Shown here: in pieces, positions 26,644 through 34,952 of the stretch
Position numbering within the stretch: position 1 is the first letter of the stretch
Layout of the letters: each line of letters begins with the position of its first letter
Assembly (NCBI RefSeq): GCF_000317795.1
Contig: NC_019791.1
Span: 310,001-374,000 of the forward strand
Source: Caldisphaera lagunensis DSM 15908
Lineage (GTDB): Archaea > Thermoproteota > Thermoprotei_A > Sulfolobales > Acidilobaceae
DNA: 64,000 nt
Direction of reading: 5' to 3'
Program-made: the position numbers and the translations under genes
The notes under the pieces: generated by a model
What the model saw: the letters and a program-made list of their open reading frames with translations, nothing else
Told to the model about the DNA's origin: nothing
Database searches by the model: none

Positions 26644-26743
26644 TGGTGGGCCCGAGGGGACTTGAACCCCCGACCTACGGGTCTGGAGCATCGACCCAGT
26701 ATTAAACTGGTCCGCCGCTCTAACCTAGCTGAGCTACGGGCCC
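26644..26743 (-). tRNA. tRNA-Trp (anticodon CCA) with 22-nt intron
   Basis: The acceptor stem is GGGCCCG paired with CGGGCCC, discriminator A, and CCA is encoded in the genome. The D arm is GCTC/GAGC and the T arm is GGGGG-TTCAAGT-CCCCT. After removal of a 22-nt intron the anticodon arm is GCGGG-CTCCAGA-CCCGT, giving anticodon CCA (Trp). The intron interrupts the stem between positions 30 and 31, not at the canonical 37/38. Without splicing the stem would have a mismatch and position 33 would not be U. Confidence 0.93.
26690..26711 (-). other. Non-canonical tRNA-Trp intron (position 30/31)
   Basis: On the minus strand, exon ends ...GCGG and intron starts ACCAG..., ending ...GTCGAT before exon GCTCC. 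A full bulge-helix-bulge can be drawn: outer helix GAG/CTC, 3-nt bulge ATG, central 4-bp helix CGGC/GTCG (one G-U), 3-nt bulge GGA, and inner intron helix CCAG/CTGG closing a 7-nt loop. Cleavage after the second nucleotide of each bulge gives exactly this intron. The splicing endonuclease of Crenarchaeota (heterotetrameric type) accepts such sites. Confidence 0.88.
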
Positions 26744-26802
26744 TTCTATTTTAAATTTAAATAAGCAGAGTTTAAAATATGTTATGTATTTTTAAAATTA
26801 TT

Positions 26803-28725
26803 TTATATATTTTTTAAAATACTCTCTAATTTCTCTTTTATTATTTCAGAAACAATCTTTCCATCGATTTTGCCTCTTAGTTTATCCATAGCCCTTCCCA
26901 TTAAAATGCTCATAGCTTTTTCTTTTTTTGATACTATTATATCCTTATTAGATTCAATTATCTCGTCTATAATTTTTATAGCCTCCTCAACACTAATCTT
27001 TTTAATTCCCATTTCATTAACGATATCTTCAATAGTTTTATCTTGTTGCTTAACCGCTCTGTCAATTATATCTTCAATTCCCTCTTTTGCAATTTTTCCT
27101 TCAGCCAATAACCTTATAATACTTTCTATTTTATTTTCATCTAATAAATCAACATCGATACCTTTTGACTTAAGACCTTTAAGTATACTTACAAACAAAG
27201 AAGCTATAAATGTTGGCTGCACTTTATTCCCATATTTATTTATTAATTCTTCTATAAAACCTAAATTTATATCATTAATAACCTTTTCTGCTAATTCATT
27301 GCTAAAATTATATTTCTCCATAAACGTCTTTAATTTCTTTTCAACAGGTTCTGGCTTTAATTTTTCAGCTTCATTTATTATATAAGAATTTATATACAAT
27401 GGTTTTATATCAGTTTCAGGATACATTCTTTCTTTTCCAGGTCTAGGTCTTAAGTATTTAGTTGTACCATCTTCATTAGCTCCCCTTGTTTCTTCAGGTA
27501 CTCCATCAAATGCCTGCTTAATTCTTTCTAATATGACACTTATTGCCTTCTTGCTTTTTTCTTCTTCATCAGCAATTATTATAAACGCATCATCTTTGTT
27601 TGCATTGAGTATTTCATATATCTTTTCAACTTCCTCATTAGTTATTCCATAATTTGGTAATTCATCGCTATGGAAAAGACCCTCTATCCCTGCATAAAAC
27701 CTTGCATAATCTGCTAATTCTGTCCCAAACCTTCTATTGGGAGTCAATTGAAATCCTATCAAACCTTTCATGTTTTTCAGCTTAATTCCAAATACTTTAC
27801 CTCCTGCATTTAATTTATTCTTTATTATTTTACTTTTTGTATTAGAAAATATTTCTGTTAAGTCCACAATGTTTACATTATTAAAATCTTCTTTATTTAA
27901 GTTCCTTTTAATTAATTCATCCTTCAAATTTAGTAGATTTAGTTGGCGTAAGGCCTCATACTTAATAATTTTTTCTATTAAATCTAATTTTTGAACTCCC
28001 TTTATCTCTGTTTTTGCTCCACCTTTAATACTTACATTTAAGTCTTGTCTAATAGTTCCTAGACCCCTTTTCACCTTACCAGTTAATCTTAAAAGCCTTC
28101 CGATAGCCAATGCAACCTCTCTAGCCTCTTGAGGATCATGTATATCAGGAGAAGTTGATATTTCTATTAATGGTATACCTAACCTATCTAATCTATACGT
28201 TATTTCCTTACCTGATTCAGATATTTTTCTTGCCGCATCCTCTTCAACAGCTATAGTTTCAATCCCATATTCTTTGCCATGAATCCCAATAGATCCATTC
28301 ATTGCAACAATTGCAGTTCTTTGAAATCCTGATGTATTACTCCCATCAATAACAATTTTTCTCATAGTATGTACTTCTCCAACTATATCAGAGTTTAATG
28401 CCAAAGCTAAAGAAGTAGCAATTATTACTGCTTCTGTATTAATTTCATGTGGTGGTTCTTCATCTGTCTCAACTAAACAATAATGATTATGAGGTGCCTC
28501 ATATTTATAAATTCTTCCCTTTCTCCATTCAAATAAAGCAGCTATATCAACTTCTCCTGTTTCACTTCTTGTGGGCCTCAATTTTCTTTTAAATTCATCT
28601 CCAGTTTCATCAATTAAATTTGTTGGACAATTACAAAAGAGCTTTTTTTCTGTGTTTAACTGCTGATGAATTTCTAAGCCAACCTTAAGTCCAATTTTCT
28701 CATAGTCTATATCAAGTTCATCCAT
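26803..28725 (-). CDS. gatE: Glu-tRNA(Gln) amidotransferase subunit E
   Basis: This 640-aa archaeal-only GatB relative activates Glu-tRNA-Gln, which then receives ammonia from GatD to make Gln-tRNA-Gln. The N-terminal motif is KVGLEIHQQLNTEKKLFCNCP. HNHYCLVETDEEPPHEIN, EEDAARKISE and GTIRQDLNVSI are characteristic. The middle third is the AspRS-like insertion found only in GatE, and the C-terminus is the YqeY-like tail (AMSILMGRAMDKLRGKIDG). ATG 28725 has AAGGTGG upstream and overlaps the gatD stop by 8 nt. Its presence implies no direct GlnRS route for Gln-tRNA-Gln. Confidence 0.96.
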   Translation of the reverse strand: MDELDIDYEKIGLKVGLEIHQQLNTEKKLFCNCPTNLIDETGDEFKRKLRPTRSETGEVDIAALFEWRKGRIYKYEAPHNHYCLVETDEEPPHEINTEAVIIATSLALALNSDIVGEVHTMRKIVIDGSNTSGFQRTAIVAMNGSIGIHGKEYGIETIAVEEDAARKISESGKEITYRLDRLGIPLIEISTSPDIHDPQEAREVALAIGRLLRLTGKVKRGLGTIRQDLNVSIKGGAKTEIKGVQKLDLIEKIIKYEALRQLNLLNLKDELIKRNLNKEDFNNVNIVDLTEIFSNTKSKIIKNKLNAGGKVFGIKLKNMKGLIGFQLTPNRRFGTELADYARFYAGIEGLFHSDELPNYGITNEEVEKIYEILNANKDDAFIIIADEEEKSKKAISVILERIKQAFDGVPEETRGANEDGTTKYLRPRPGKERMYPETDIKPLYINSYIINEAEKLKPEPVEKKLKTFMEKYNFSNELAEKVINDINLGFIEELINKYGNKVQPTFIASLFVSILKGLKSKGIDVDLLDENKIESIIRLLAEGKIAKEGIEDIIDRAVKQQDKTIEDIVNEMGIKKISVEEAIKIIDEIIESNKDIIVSKKEKAMSILMGRAMDKLRGKIDGKIVSEIIKEKLESILKNI

Positions 28726-30088
28726 GATACCACCTTGGATATAATCTTAATTCATGCCTTAGGTTAATTTCGCCTGCTAAGTTAGTTAACATGTAATTTT
28801 TAATTTCATTCATGTTTCTTGTTCTAGATAAAACCCATGAAAGCTTTACATATGCCGTTTCAGGTAGCATATCTTCTCCTGGAATAACTCCTGCTTGAAG
28901 CATTTTTCTTCCAGTACTATATACGTTTAAATTGACCCTACCAAACAACGTTTGACTAGTTATAACAACTGGTATTTCTGATTCATAAGCTCTCTCCAAC
29001 GAATCAATAAGTCTATTAGATATATGACCAAAACCAGTCCCCTCTATAACGATCCCATGATACTTATTATCGACTAAAAAATCTATTATATCATTGCTCA
29101 TACCTGGATAGTATTTTATCAATGCTACTCTATCGTCAAATCCGAATTCTGGGTTAATATCTTTTTTTTCTTTATATGATTTATTTATAATTTCTAATTT
29201 CCCTTCAAATGGATAAATTTTAGCTAATGGAATATCATTTATCGATTGAAATGCGTCTCTCCTACTTGTATGCATTTTCCTAACTTTCGTTGCTCTATGA
29301 GCCAATGCATAAGAGTCTGACGTTTCACCGTGCATTACGACGCAAACTTCACCGAAAGGGGCTTTAGATGCCACAATTGCTGATGATATAATATTGAATG
29401 CAGAGTCGCTGCTAGGTCTATCACTACTTCTTTGGGAACCTGTAAATACAATGGGACCTTTCAATCCTTTATTAAAAACGAAGGCAACAGCTGAAGCGGT
29501 GTATGCCATGGTATCAGTTCCATGAGCTATTATCAAACCATCATAATCATTAAATTTTTTAAAAATATTATATGTTATTAAATCCCAATATTTAGGGTTC
29601 ATATCTTCGCTAAATATTGATAATATTTCTTCTGCCTCAATATTGGTATAATTTAATACTTCTGGTACCGCAGCTACCAATTCATTAGGGTCCAAATATG
29701 GTTTTACAGCTCCTGTTTCATAATCCACCCTACTAGCTATCGTCCCTCCAGTTCCTAAAACCAAAATCCTTTTATTTTCAGGAGGTGTTATTTCTTTTTC
29801 AACTAGTTTAACTGGTTCACCAGCATGAGTCGTTAATTGGCCTTTTTTTAATAATTGTATTTCGCTTTTTTCATTAATTTTTACTCCAATGTTATAACCA
29901 TTATCTAACTTAAGAACTATTATATCTTCTTTGGAAAATTCATTTTTTGGCATTAGAGTTCCATTAAATTGTTTATTTCCATTTTTTATAGATATATAAT
30001 CTCCAGGAGCCGCATTTATTTCCTTGAGTTTATCAGCTATCATTCCATAATAACCAAAGTAAAACTCGTTTATTTTCAATTCAAGCAC
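28718..30088 (-). CDS. gatD: Glu-tRNA(Gln) amidotransferase subunit D (asparaginase-like)
   Basis: This 456-aa subunit hydrolyses glutamine and channels ammonia to GatE. It has a GatD-specific N-terminal beta domain (about 1-90) followed by an L-asparaginase-type domain with the nucleophile T116 in GTGGTIASR and the second Thr in HGTDTMAYTASA, plus FTGSQRSSDRPSSD. GTG 30088 begins the longest frame, but it overlaps a GGTG that may serve TTG 30079. It lies between rps30e and gatE on the same strand, with 17 nt between rps30e and the GTG. Confidence 0.95.
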   Translation of the reverse strand: MLELKINEFYFGYYGMIADKLKEINAAPGDYISIKNGNKQFNGTLMPKNEFSKEDIIVLKLDNGYNIGVKINEKSEIQLLKKGQLTTHAGEPVKLVEKEITPPENKRILVLGTGGTIASRVDYETGAVKPYLDPNELVAAVPEVLNYTNIEAEEILSIFSEDMNPKYWDLITYNIFKKFNDYDGLIIAHGTDTMAYTASAVAFVFNKGLKGPIVFTGSQRSSDRPSSDSAFNIISSAIVASKAPFGEVCVVMHGETSDSYALAHRATKVRKMHTSRRDAFQSINDIPLAKIYPFEGKLEIINKSYKEKKDINPEFGFDDRVALIKYYPGMSNDIIDFLVDNKYHGIVIEGTGFGHISNRLIDSLERAYESEIPVVITSQTLFGRVNLNVYSTGRKMLQAGVIPGEDMLPETAYVKLSWVLSRTRNMNEIKNYMLTNLAGEINLRHELRLYPRWYHG

Positions 30089-30104
30089 CGGGATGTAATA
30101 AAAT

Positions 30105-30257
30105 TTAGCTTGAAGGTTTAGATGCTTTTTCTATTCTTTTTGTAAACTCTTTCCTATTTTTTACCCTAGGAGATAAATTTTTCTTTCCTTTAGGTTCAAT
30201 CTTCGGAGTAGCCTTTCTTACTTTACCTGCTTTAGTCATTGATCCATGTGTAGGCAT
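30105..30257 (-). CDS. rps30e: 30S ribosomal protein S30e
   Basis: This short gene of 50 aa begins [20 protein letters not shown], continues with [20 protein letters not shown] and ends in a basic tail; this is the archaeal/eukaryotic S30e protein of the small subunit. GGGTGA lies five nt before ATG 30257. It is 17 nt upstream of gatD, making an rps30e-gatD-gatE translation operon. The pI is very high, as expected for an rRNA-binding protein. Confidence 0.95.
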   Translation of the reverse strand: MPTHGSMTKAGKVRKATPKIEPKGKKNLSPRVKNRKEFTKRIEKASKPSS

Positions 30258-30474
30258 TTTTTCACCCAGTTTATTGTAACTTAAAAAATTTAAAAGCTTT
30301 AGGGATATATTTTATATTATGCCATCTAAATATCGTTTATGTAGCAAAAATTCTAAAAAATTTTTTATTATAAAAAGAAAATTGCGGGATTAGTCTAATA
30401 ATTTTGTTGTAGGTTATGAATTTATTAGGATGAACCAATAAAAATAATAGTGAAGAAAATAGGGGTATGAAAGT

Positions 30475-31713
30475 TTGAAGATCTATATAGTTGATACAAT
30501 CAATGGTAGCTATGGATTAAATGAAAAAGGTGAAATTGTTGCATATGAGTTCCTACCAAAAAATTATGATGAGGCTATTGAACAAATAATAAAAATTTAC
30601 AAAGGTGATGTATCTCAAACATTTATAAAATTATTGGATAAAATTATTGAGAAAAAACCAGAAGAGATCGTTGTAGAATCAGAAAGTGAGGCTAAATACA
30701 TTAACCAGAAGGGAATAAAAGCAATTGTAGAAGAGTCAAATCCTATAGCTATTAACTTTAGACATGAAATAGGAAAAAAAGCTGTTAATTATGAGTTCTC
30801 TAAGGATGAGCCGGAATTTTATAATTGGTATTTCAATATAGTATATGAATTTACGAGAAGAATGCTAAGAGGCGCAGCACAAAAACGTGATCTATTGGTC
30901 GCTCAAGCAATTAGAGCTATCGATGATTTAGATAAGAGTGTTAACTTATATGCAACGAGGCTTAGAGAATGGTACAGCGTCCATTTTCCTGAGTTAAATG
31001 ATTTGATTGAAGACCATGAACTATATTCAATGTTAGTAAGTGAATTAGGCCCTAGGAGTAATTTTACAGTGGAAAACATAATGAATCTAGGATTAAGCGA
31101 AAGTAAAAGCAAAAAAATAGAAGAGGCTGCAAAGAAAAGTATAGGTGCTGATGTTTCAGATAAGGATCTAGAGGCTATGCTAACTCTTGCTAAAATAACA
31201 AATCAAATGTACAATTTGAGAAAGGACTTGGATCAATACGCTACTAGCGTTATGAAGGAAGTGGCTCCTAACATAACGGAACTTGTTGGTCCTTTATTGG
31301 GGGCTAGACTAATAAGTATAGCAGGAGGACTTGAAAGATTAGCTACAATGCCAGCAAGCACTATACAAGTTTTAGGTGCAGAAAAGGCCCTTTTCAGAGC
31401 ATTAAAAACAGGAGGCAGACCTCCAAAACATGGGATTATATTCCAATATCCTGAAATATACAAAAGTCCTAAATGGCAGAGAGGAAAAATTGCAAGGGCA
31501 CTAGCAGCAAAACTAGCTATAGCTGCTAAGGTAGATGCATTTAGTGGAAGATTCATAGGGGATAAATTAAAAGAAGAACTAGAAAAAAGGATAGAAGAAA
31601 TCAAAAAAATATATGCTTCACCAAAGAAAAAAGAAACTCAGAAACAAAGCTTTCAGAGACCCCAAGGAAGAGGGAAACCCTCAAAGTATAAACATGGTAG
31701 AAATAGGAGGTAA
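30475..31713 (+). CDS. nop5: C/D box snoRNP protein Nop5 (Nop56/58 homologue)
   Basis: This 412-aa scaffold protein of the archaeal C/D guide RNP recruits fibrillarin and L7Ae to guide RNAs for 2'-O-methylation of rRNA and tRNA. It has an N-terminal fibrillarin-binding domain (about 1-110), coiled coil, and a Nop domain with ELVGPLLGARLISIAGGLER, ASTIQVLGAEKALFRAL, GRPPKHGIIFQYP and GKIARALAAKLAIAAK. A Lys/Arg-rich tail follows. The start is TTG 30475 (an ATG six nt upstream hits a stop at once). It is co-transcribed with fibrillarin, 6 nt apart. Confidence 0.95.
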   Translation: MKIYIVDTINGSYGLNEKGEIVAYEFLPKNYDEAIEQIIKIYKGDVSQTFIKLLDKIIEKKPEEIVVESESEAKYINQKGIKAIVEESNPIAINFRHEIGKKAVNYEFSKDEPEFYNWYFNIVYEFTRRMLRGAAQKRDLLVAQAIRAIDDLDKSVNLYATRLREWYSVHFPELNDLIEDHELYSMLVSELGPRSNFTVENIMNLGLSESKSKKIEEAAKKSIGADVSDKDLEAMLTLAKITNQMYNLRKDLDQYATSVMKEVAPNITELVGPLLGARLISIAGGLERLATMPASTIQVLGAEKALFRALKTGGRPPKHGIIFQYPEIYKSPKWQRGKIARALAAKLAIAAKVDAFSGRFIGDKLKEELEKRIEEIKKIYASPKKKETQKQSFQRPQGRGKPSKYKHGRNRR

Positions 31714-31719
31714 TGAATA

Positions 31720-32412
31720 ATGGAAATTAGAGAACATGAGAATTGGAAGAATGTATATATAATAGAGCAAGAGGATGGAACGTACAAGCTTGCAACAAAA
31801 AACCTTGTTAAGGGTCAAAGGGTTTATGGAGAAAAACTCTATCAATATAATGACGTAGAATACAGAGAATGGAATGCATATAGAAGCAAGTTAGCTGCTG
31901 CTTTGTTAAAAGGACTTGAGGAACTACCAATTAAAGAAAAAGATAGAATTTTGTATTTAGGAATTGCTAGTGGTACAACAGCTAGCCATATTAGTGATAT
32001 AATAGGAAATGAAGGTTTAATTTTTGGAATAGAATTTTCTCCAAGAGTTATTAGAGATTTACTTTTAATAGTTAATGATAGAAAGAATATATTTCCTATC
32101 CTTGCCGATGCGAGGTTCCCAGAAAATTATCGCCATATGATAGAAACAGTAAATGGGTTATATGCTGATGTAGCTCAACCAGAACAGGCTCAAATTGTAT
32201 CAAGAAATGCAAAATTTTTCCTCAAAGATGGAGGATATCTTTTACTAGCAATAAAAGCAAGGAGCATTGATGTTACAAAAGAACCTAATGAAATATATAA
32301 AATGGAAACAGAGGAATTGGTTAGAAATGGATTCGAAATAAAGGATATAATTCATTTAGATCCATTCGATAAGGATCATGCAATGATCTATGGTATTTAC
32401 CATAGGGTGTAA
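31720..32412 (+). CDS. flpA: Fibrillarin-like rRNA/tRNA 2'-O-methyltransferase
   Basis: This 230-aa SAM-dependent methyltransferase of the C/D box RNP has the fibrillarin N-terminal part (NVYIIEQEDGTYKLATKNLV, GEKLYQYNDVEYREWNAYRS) and the SAM loop YLGIASGTTASHISDIIG (about 79-96), with ADVAQPEQ and LLLAIKARSID in the catalytic domain (Lys of the K-D-K-H set). GGAGGT lies upstream of ATG 31720. Nop5 immediately precedes it, the usual archaeal pairing. Confidence 0.95.
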   Translation: MEIREHENWKNVYIIEQEDGTYKLATKNLVKGQRVYGEKLYQYNDVEYREWNAYRSKLAAALLKGLEELPIKEKDRILYLGIASGTTASHISDIIGNEGLIFGIEFSPRVIRDLLLIVNDRKNIFPILADARFPENYRHMIETVNGLYADVAQPEQAQIVSRNAKFFLKDGGYLLLAIKARSIDVTKEPNEIYKMETEELVRNGFEIKDIIHLDPFDKDHAMIYGIYHRV

Positions 32413-32419
32413 ATTAATT

Positions 32420-32842
32420 TTGGAATCAAATGATAAATCCATTAAATCCTTACAAAAAAAGATTTTAGATAAGATAAATGAAACCCAAAAATTATGGCCT
32501 AAAGAAACATTAAATTTAATTGAAGTATATAATGGAAAAACATCTGTATTATTAGAGAGCAATGAATATCATGAATTTGATAAAGAGGAAATTAAAACAG
32601 TTCTTGAAATTGTACCCCAATATTTTTGGAAATTTATTAAATTACCCATCTTATTAAGATATAATAAAGATTCAGAAGGTAGATCATGGTATAATGTTTT
32701 AGGAGATACATGGCAAAAAAGATTTGTAGAAATTCTTATAACCGGACAGTATAGCTTCGATGGAATTGAAGAATTAGACGTTGAGATGTTCCTAAAAATT
32801 CTTAAAAAATTTAAAAGTTTAATATTTGTTTCAGTGTTTTAA
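32420..32842 (+). CDS. DUF61-like archaeal protein
   Basis: This protein of about 140 aa ends with LPILLRYNKDSEGRSWYNV and a following GDTWQKRFVEILITG, with a C-terminal EMFLKILKKFKSLIF. The spacing resembles the archaeal DUF61 family (conserved LPI strand, V-G-x-W/E, ILG helix), whose function is unknown. A longer frame starts at ATG 32390 inside fibrillarin; TTG 32420, 8 nt after the fibrillarin stop and preceded by GGGTG, is more plausible. It is likely the third gene of the nop5-flpA transcript. The family call is by pattern only. Confidence 0.6.
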   Translation: MESNDKSIKSLQKKILDKINETQKLWPKETLNLIEVYNGKTSVLLESNEYHEFDKEEIKTVLEIVPQYFWKFIKLPILLRYNKDSEGRSWYNVLGDTWQKRFVEILITGQYSFDGIEELDVEMFLKILKKFKSLIFVSVF

Positions 32843-32885
32843 CAGTTATTTGCGATTTAATTCCACATAATTTTTTTAATAAATC

Positions 32886-32894
32886 TTATATATT
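32886..32894 (+). promoter_or_regulatory. Box-A (TATA) promoter of threonine ammonia-lyase
   Basis: ttatatatt lies about 36 bp before ATG 32926, so transcription would begin near 32914-32916, at or inside GAGGTGA. This makes it unclear whether GTG 32917 is a leaderless start or part of the ribosome binding site for ATG 32926. Confidence 0.45.
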
Positions 32895-32925
32895 CTTAAT
32901 TCCAAATACATAAGAGGTGAAAATA

Positions 32926-34155
32926 ATGAATTATTCAGAACAGGTTTACTTAGATTCCTTAAAAGCTTTAGAAATATTAAAAGATGTTATTCATATTACA
33001 CCTTTAGATTATAGCAGAACATTTTCAGAAATGACAAAAGGTAAAATATTTTTAAAACTTGAGAATCTACAAAAAACAGGCTCGTTTAAAATAAGGGGTG
33101 CATATTATAAAATATGGTCATTAGGTGATGAAAAATTTAAGGGTGTTGTTGCAGCAAGCGCCGGAAATCATGCTCAAGGAGTTGCATTGGCTGCAACCTT
33201 ACAAAGAACAAAATCTACAATAGTAATGCCAGAAACGGCGCCAATAGCTAAGATAAATGCAACTAAGGGTTATGGAGCAGAAGTAGTTTTACATGGTAAG
33301 ACATTTGATGATGCTATGTCTAAAGCAATAGAATTAAGTAAAGAGAAAGGATTTAACTTAATTCATGCCTATGATGATCTAAAAATTATTGCAGGCCAGG
33401 GAACAATCGCCCATGAAATCCTTCAACAATCTCCAGTTATTCCTGATATAGTTGTTATACCAATTGGAGGTGGTGGACTAATATCAGGAAATGCTATAGT
33501 ATTAAAGAAAAAATTAGGTAATAAAGTTAAAATAATTGGTGTAGAACCAAGTTATATTGCTAAATATTCCAGAGGGATTAAAGAAGGAAAACCAGTTAAT
33601 TTAAAAGAGGCCCCTCCTGGTTTAATGGATGGACTTATAGTTAAAGGTTCAGGAAATTATACATTTGAATTCATTAAAGAATATGTTGACGATATAGTAA
33701 AGGTTAATGACTCTGAAGTAGCAAGAGCTATGTTTATGCTTCTAGAAAGAGGTAAAACACTTGCCGAAGGAGCTGGCGCTGCTTCCCTAGCAGCTATTTT
33801 AGAGAATAAAATAGATGTAGAAAACAAAAATGTTGTTGCATTAATAAGTGGAGGAAATGTAGATATGACTAGAATTTCTAATATATTAAATTATGAATTG
33901 GCCAAAAGTGGTAGAATAATAAAATTAACCGGTATTATACCTGATATGCCAGGTTGGCTTGATAAGGTATTGGAAAAATTTGCCCTTGCAAAGCTTAATG
34001 TAATCGATATAAGACATGATAGAATGACACCATTAATTGATCCAGGAACGGCTTTGGTAGAAGTTATAGTTGAAACCCCTGATCCAAGCGTTATTGATGA
34101 AGTAATAAATGAGTTAAATTCTATTGGACTTAAGTTTTCTAAAGCCCTGCCTTAA
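32926..34155 (+). CDS. ilvA: Threonine ammonia-lyase (threonine dehydratase) with C-terminal ACT-like domain
   Basis: This PLP enzyme of about 409 aa deaminates threonine (and serine) to 2-oxobutyrate and ammonia. The PLP lysine is K55 in KTGSFKIRGA, the phosphate loop is IPIGGGGLISG (about 182-192), and AASAGNHAQGVA contacts the substrate. A C-terminal ACT-like domain (about 325-409: IIKLTGIIPDMPGWLDKVLE) suggests feedback control or resembles TdcB/IlvA catabolic forms. GAGGTGA precedes ATG 32926; the longest frame from GTG 32917 is an alternative. The 2-oxobutyrate product can feed isoleucine synthesis or the ferredoxin oxidoreductases nearby. Confidence 0.92.
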   Translation: MNYSEQVYLDSLKALEILKDVIHITPLDYSRTFSEMTKGKIFLKLENLQKTGSFKIRGAYYKIWSLGDEKFKGVVAASAGNHAQGVALAATLQRTKSTIVMPETAPIAKINATKGYGAEVVLHGKTFDDAMSKAIELSKEKGFNLIHAYDDLKIIAGQGTIAHEILQQSPVIPDIVVIPIGGGGLISGNAIVLKKKLGNKVKIIGVEPSYIAKYSRGIKEGKPVNLKEAPPGLMDGLIVKGSGNYTFEFIKEYVDDIVKVNDSEVARAMFMLLERGKTLAEGAGAASLAAILENKIDVENKNVVALISGGNVDMTRISNILNYELAKSGRIIKLTGIIPDMPGWLDKVLEKFALAKLNVIDIRHDRMTPLIDPGTALVEVIVETPDPSVIDEVINELNSIGLKFSKALP

Positions 34156-34157
34156 GT

Positions 34158-34910
34158 TTAATAATTTTTAATTATTTCCCAATATTTTTTATCATTATAT
34201 ATAGCATCTTGTTCTTCTTTTATCTTTTCTAGTAACCCCTTACCCCTTTTAGAAACAAATTCCGATATTTCTTTAATATCAATATCTCCATAAATATATG
34301 GCTTTGATATCAAACCAACTCTACCTATGCTTGCCTTAGATAATAACCAAAGACCAACGATGATTTCATTGGAATAATTTACGATCTCATTATAATCTAT
34401 TTTTCCAGATTTTGACCAATAAAGTTCTCTTACAAAGCTAACAGCTAATGCCCTTCTTATCTTATCTCTATATTCTTCAAATAAATTCTCTTTAATTTTT
34501 ATAATTTGGCTTTTAAATTCATTTAATTCTATATTAGAAAAACCATATCTAATTGATGCTTTAATGAACGAATTATTAATAACTGGCTGCAAATCTTTAT
34601 GCAAAATTGAAATTGATGAAGCATAAGAGCTGTGCAATATACTCATCATAAATGATTCTTTTGGATCATTTATATCTATTTTCTTATTTTCAATTATTTC
34701 AATTATTTCTTCAGAAGTTATTGGATCTGTACCTACTGGCTCTTTATTCACAATTAACCATGGCACACTCCATATGAAATTGTTTTCTAAAGGTGCAAGA
34801 GTATTATGAAGTTTTATGTTATCTAAGTACCCCTTTTCATAAAGACTCATAATAATTTCATGACTTGTTGCACAGGTTGGATGAAAATAAAGTTCGATTT
34901 CTGTATTCAC
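34158..34910 (-). CDS. Thioredoxin-fold protein with helical C-terminal domain
   Basis: The N-terminal part of this 250-aa protein (about 1-80) looks like a glutaredoxin/thioredoxin fold: EIELYFHPTCATSHEIIMSL with C13 in a C-A-T-S active-site position, cis-Pro-like SVPWLIVN, and GTDP. There is only one Cys in the motif, so any redox role would be monothiol. Residues 90-250 are alpha-helical (SYASSISILHKDLQPVINNS; RRALAVSFVRELYW) and unlike anything I recognise. It lies 42 nt downstream of the OFOR beta-1 gene on the same strand and is probably co-transcribed with it. It may modulate or mature that enzyme, but that is inference. Confidence 0.6.
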   Translation of the reverse strand: MNTEIELYFHPTCATSHEIIMSLYEKGYLDNIKLHNTLAPLENNFIWSVPWLIVNKEPVGTDPITSEEIIEIIENKKIDINDPKESFMMSILHSSYASSISILHKDLQPVINNSFIKASIRYGFSNIELNEFKSQIIKIKENLFEEYRDKIRRALAVSFVRELYWSKSGKIDYNEIVNYSNEIIVGLWLLSKASIGRVGLISKPYIYGDIDIKEISEFVSKRGKGLLEKIKEEQDAIYNDKKYWEIIKNY

Positions 34911-34952
34911 TTTATAGCACCAAAAATTATAATTATAGAAAAAATAAAAACC

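Noticed and set aside
26690-26711. Reading the loop TTTAATA as an anticodon loop (tRNA-Leu, UAA)
   Set aside because: The hairpin CCAG-TTTAATA-CTGG looks like an anticodon arm, but the D arm is class I, no long variable arm exists, and the bulge-helix-bulge makes this hairpin the intron, leaving a perfect tRNA-Trp.
26870-27385. 171-codon plus-strand ORF opposite gatE
   Set aside because: It is antisense to the GatE C-terminal region, with no ribosome binding site and hydrophobic biased composition.
32390-32419. ATG 32390 as the start of the DUF61-like gene
   Set aside because: It lies inside the fibrillarin gene and adds residues out of character with the family; TTG 32420 has a better ribosome binding site.
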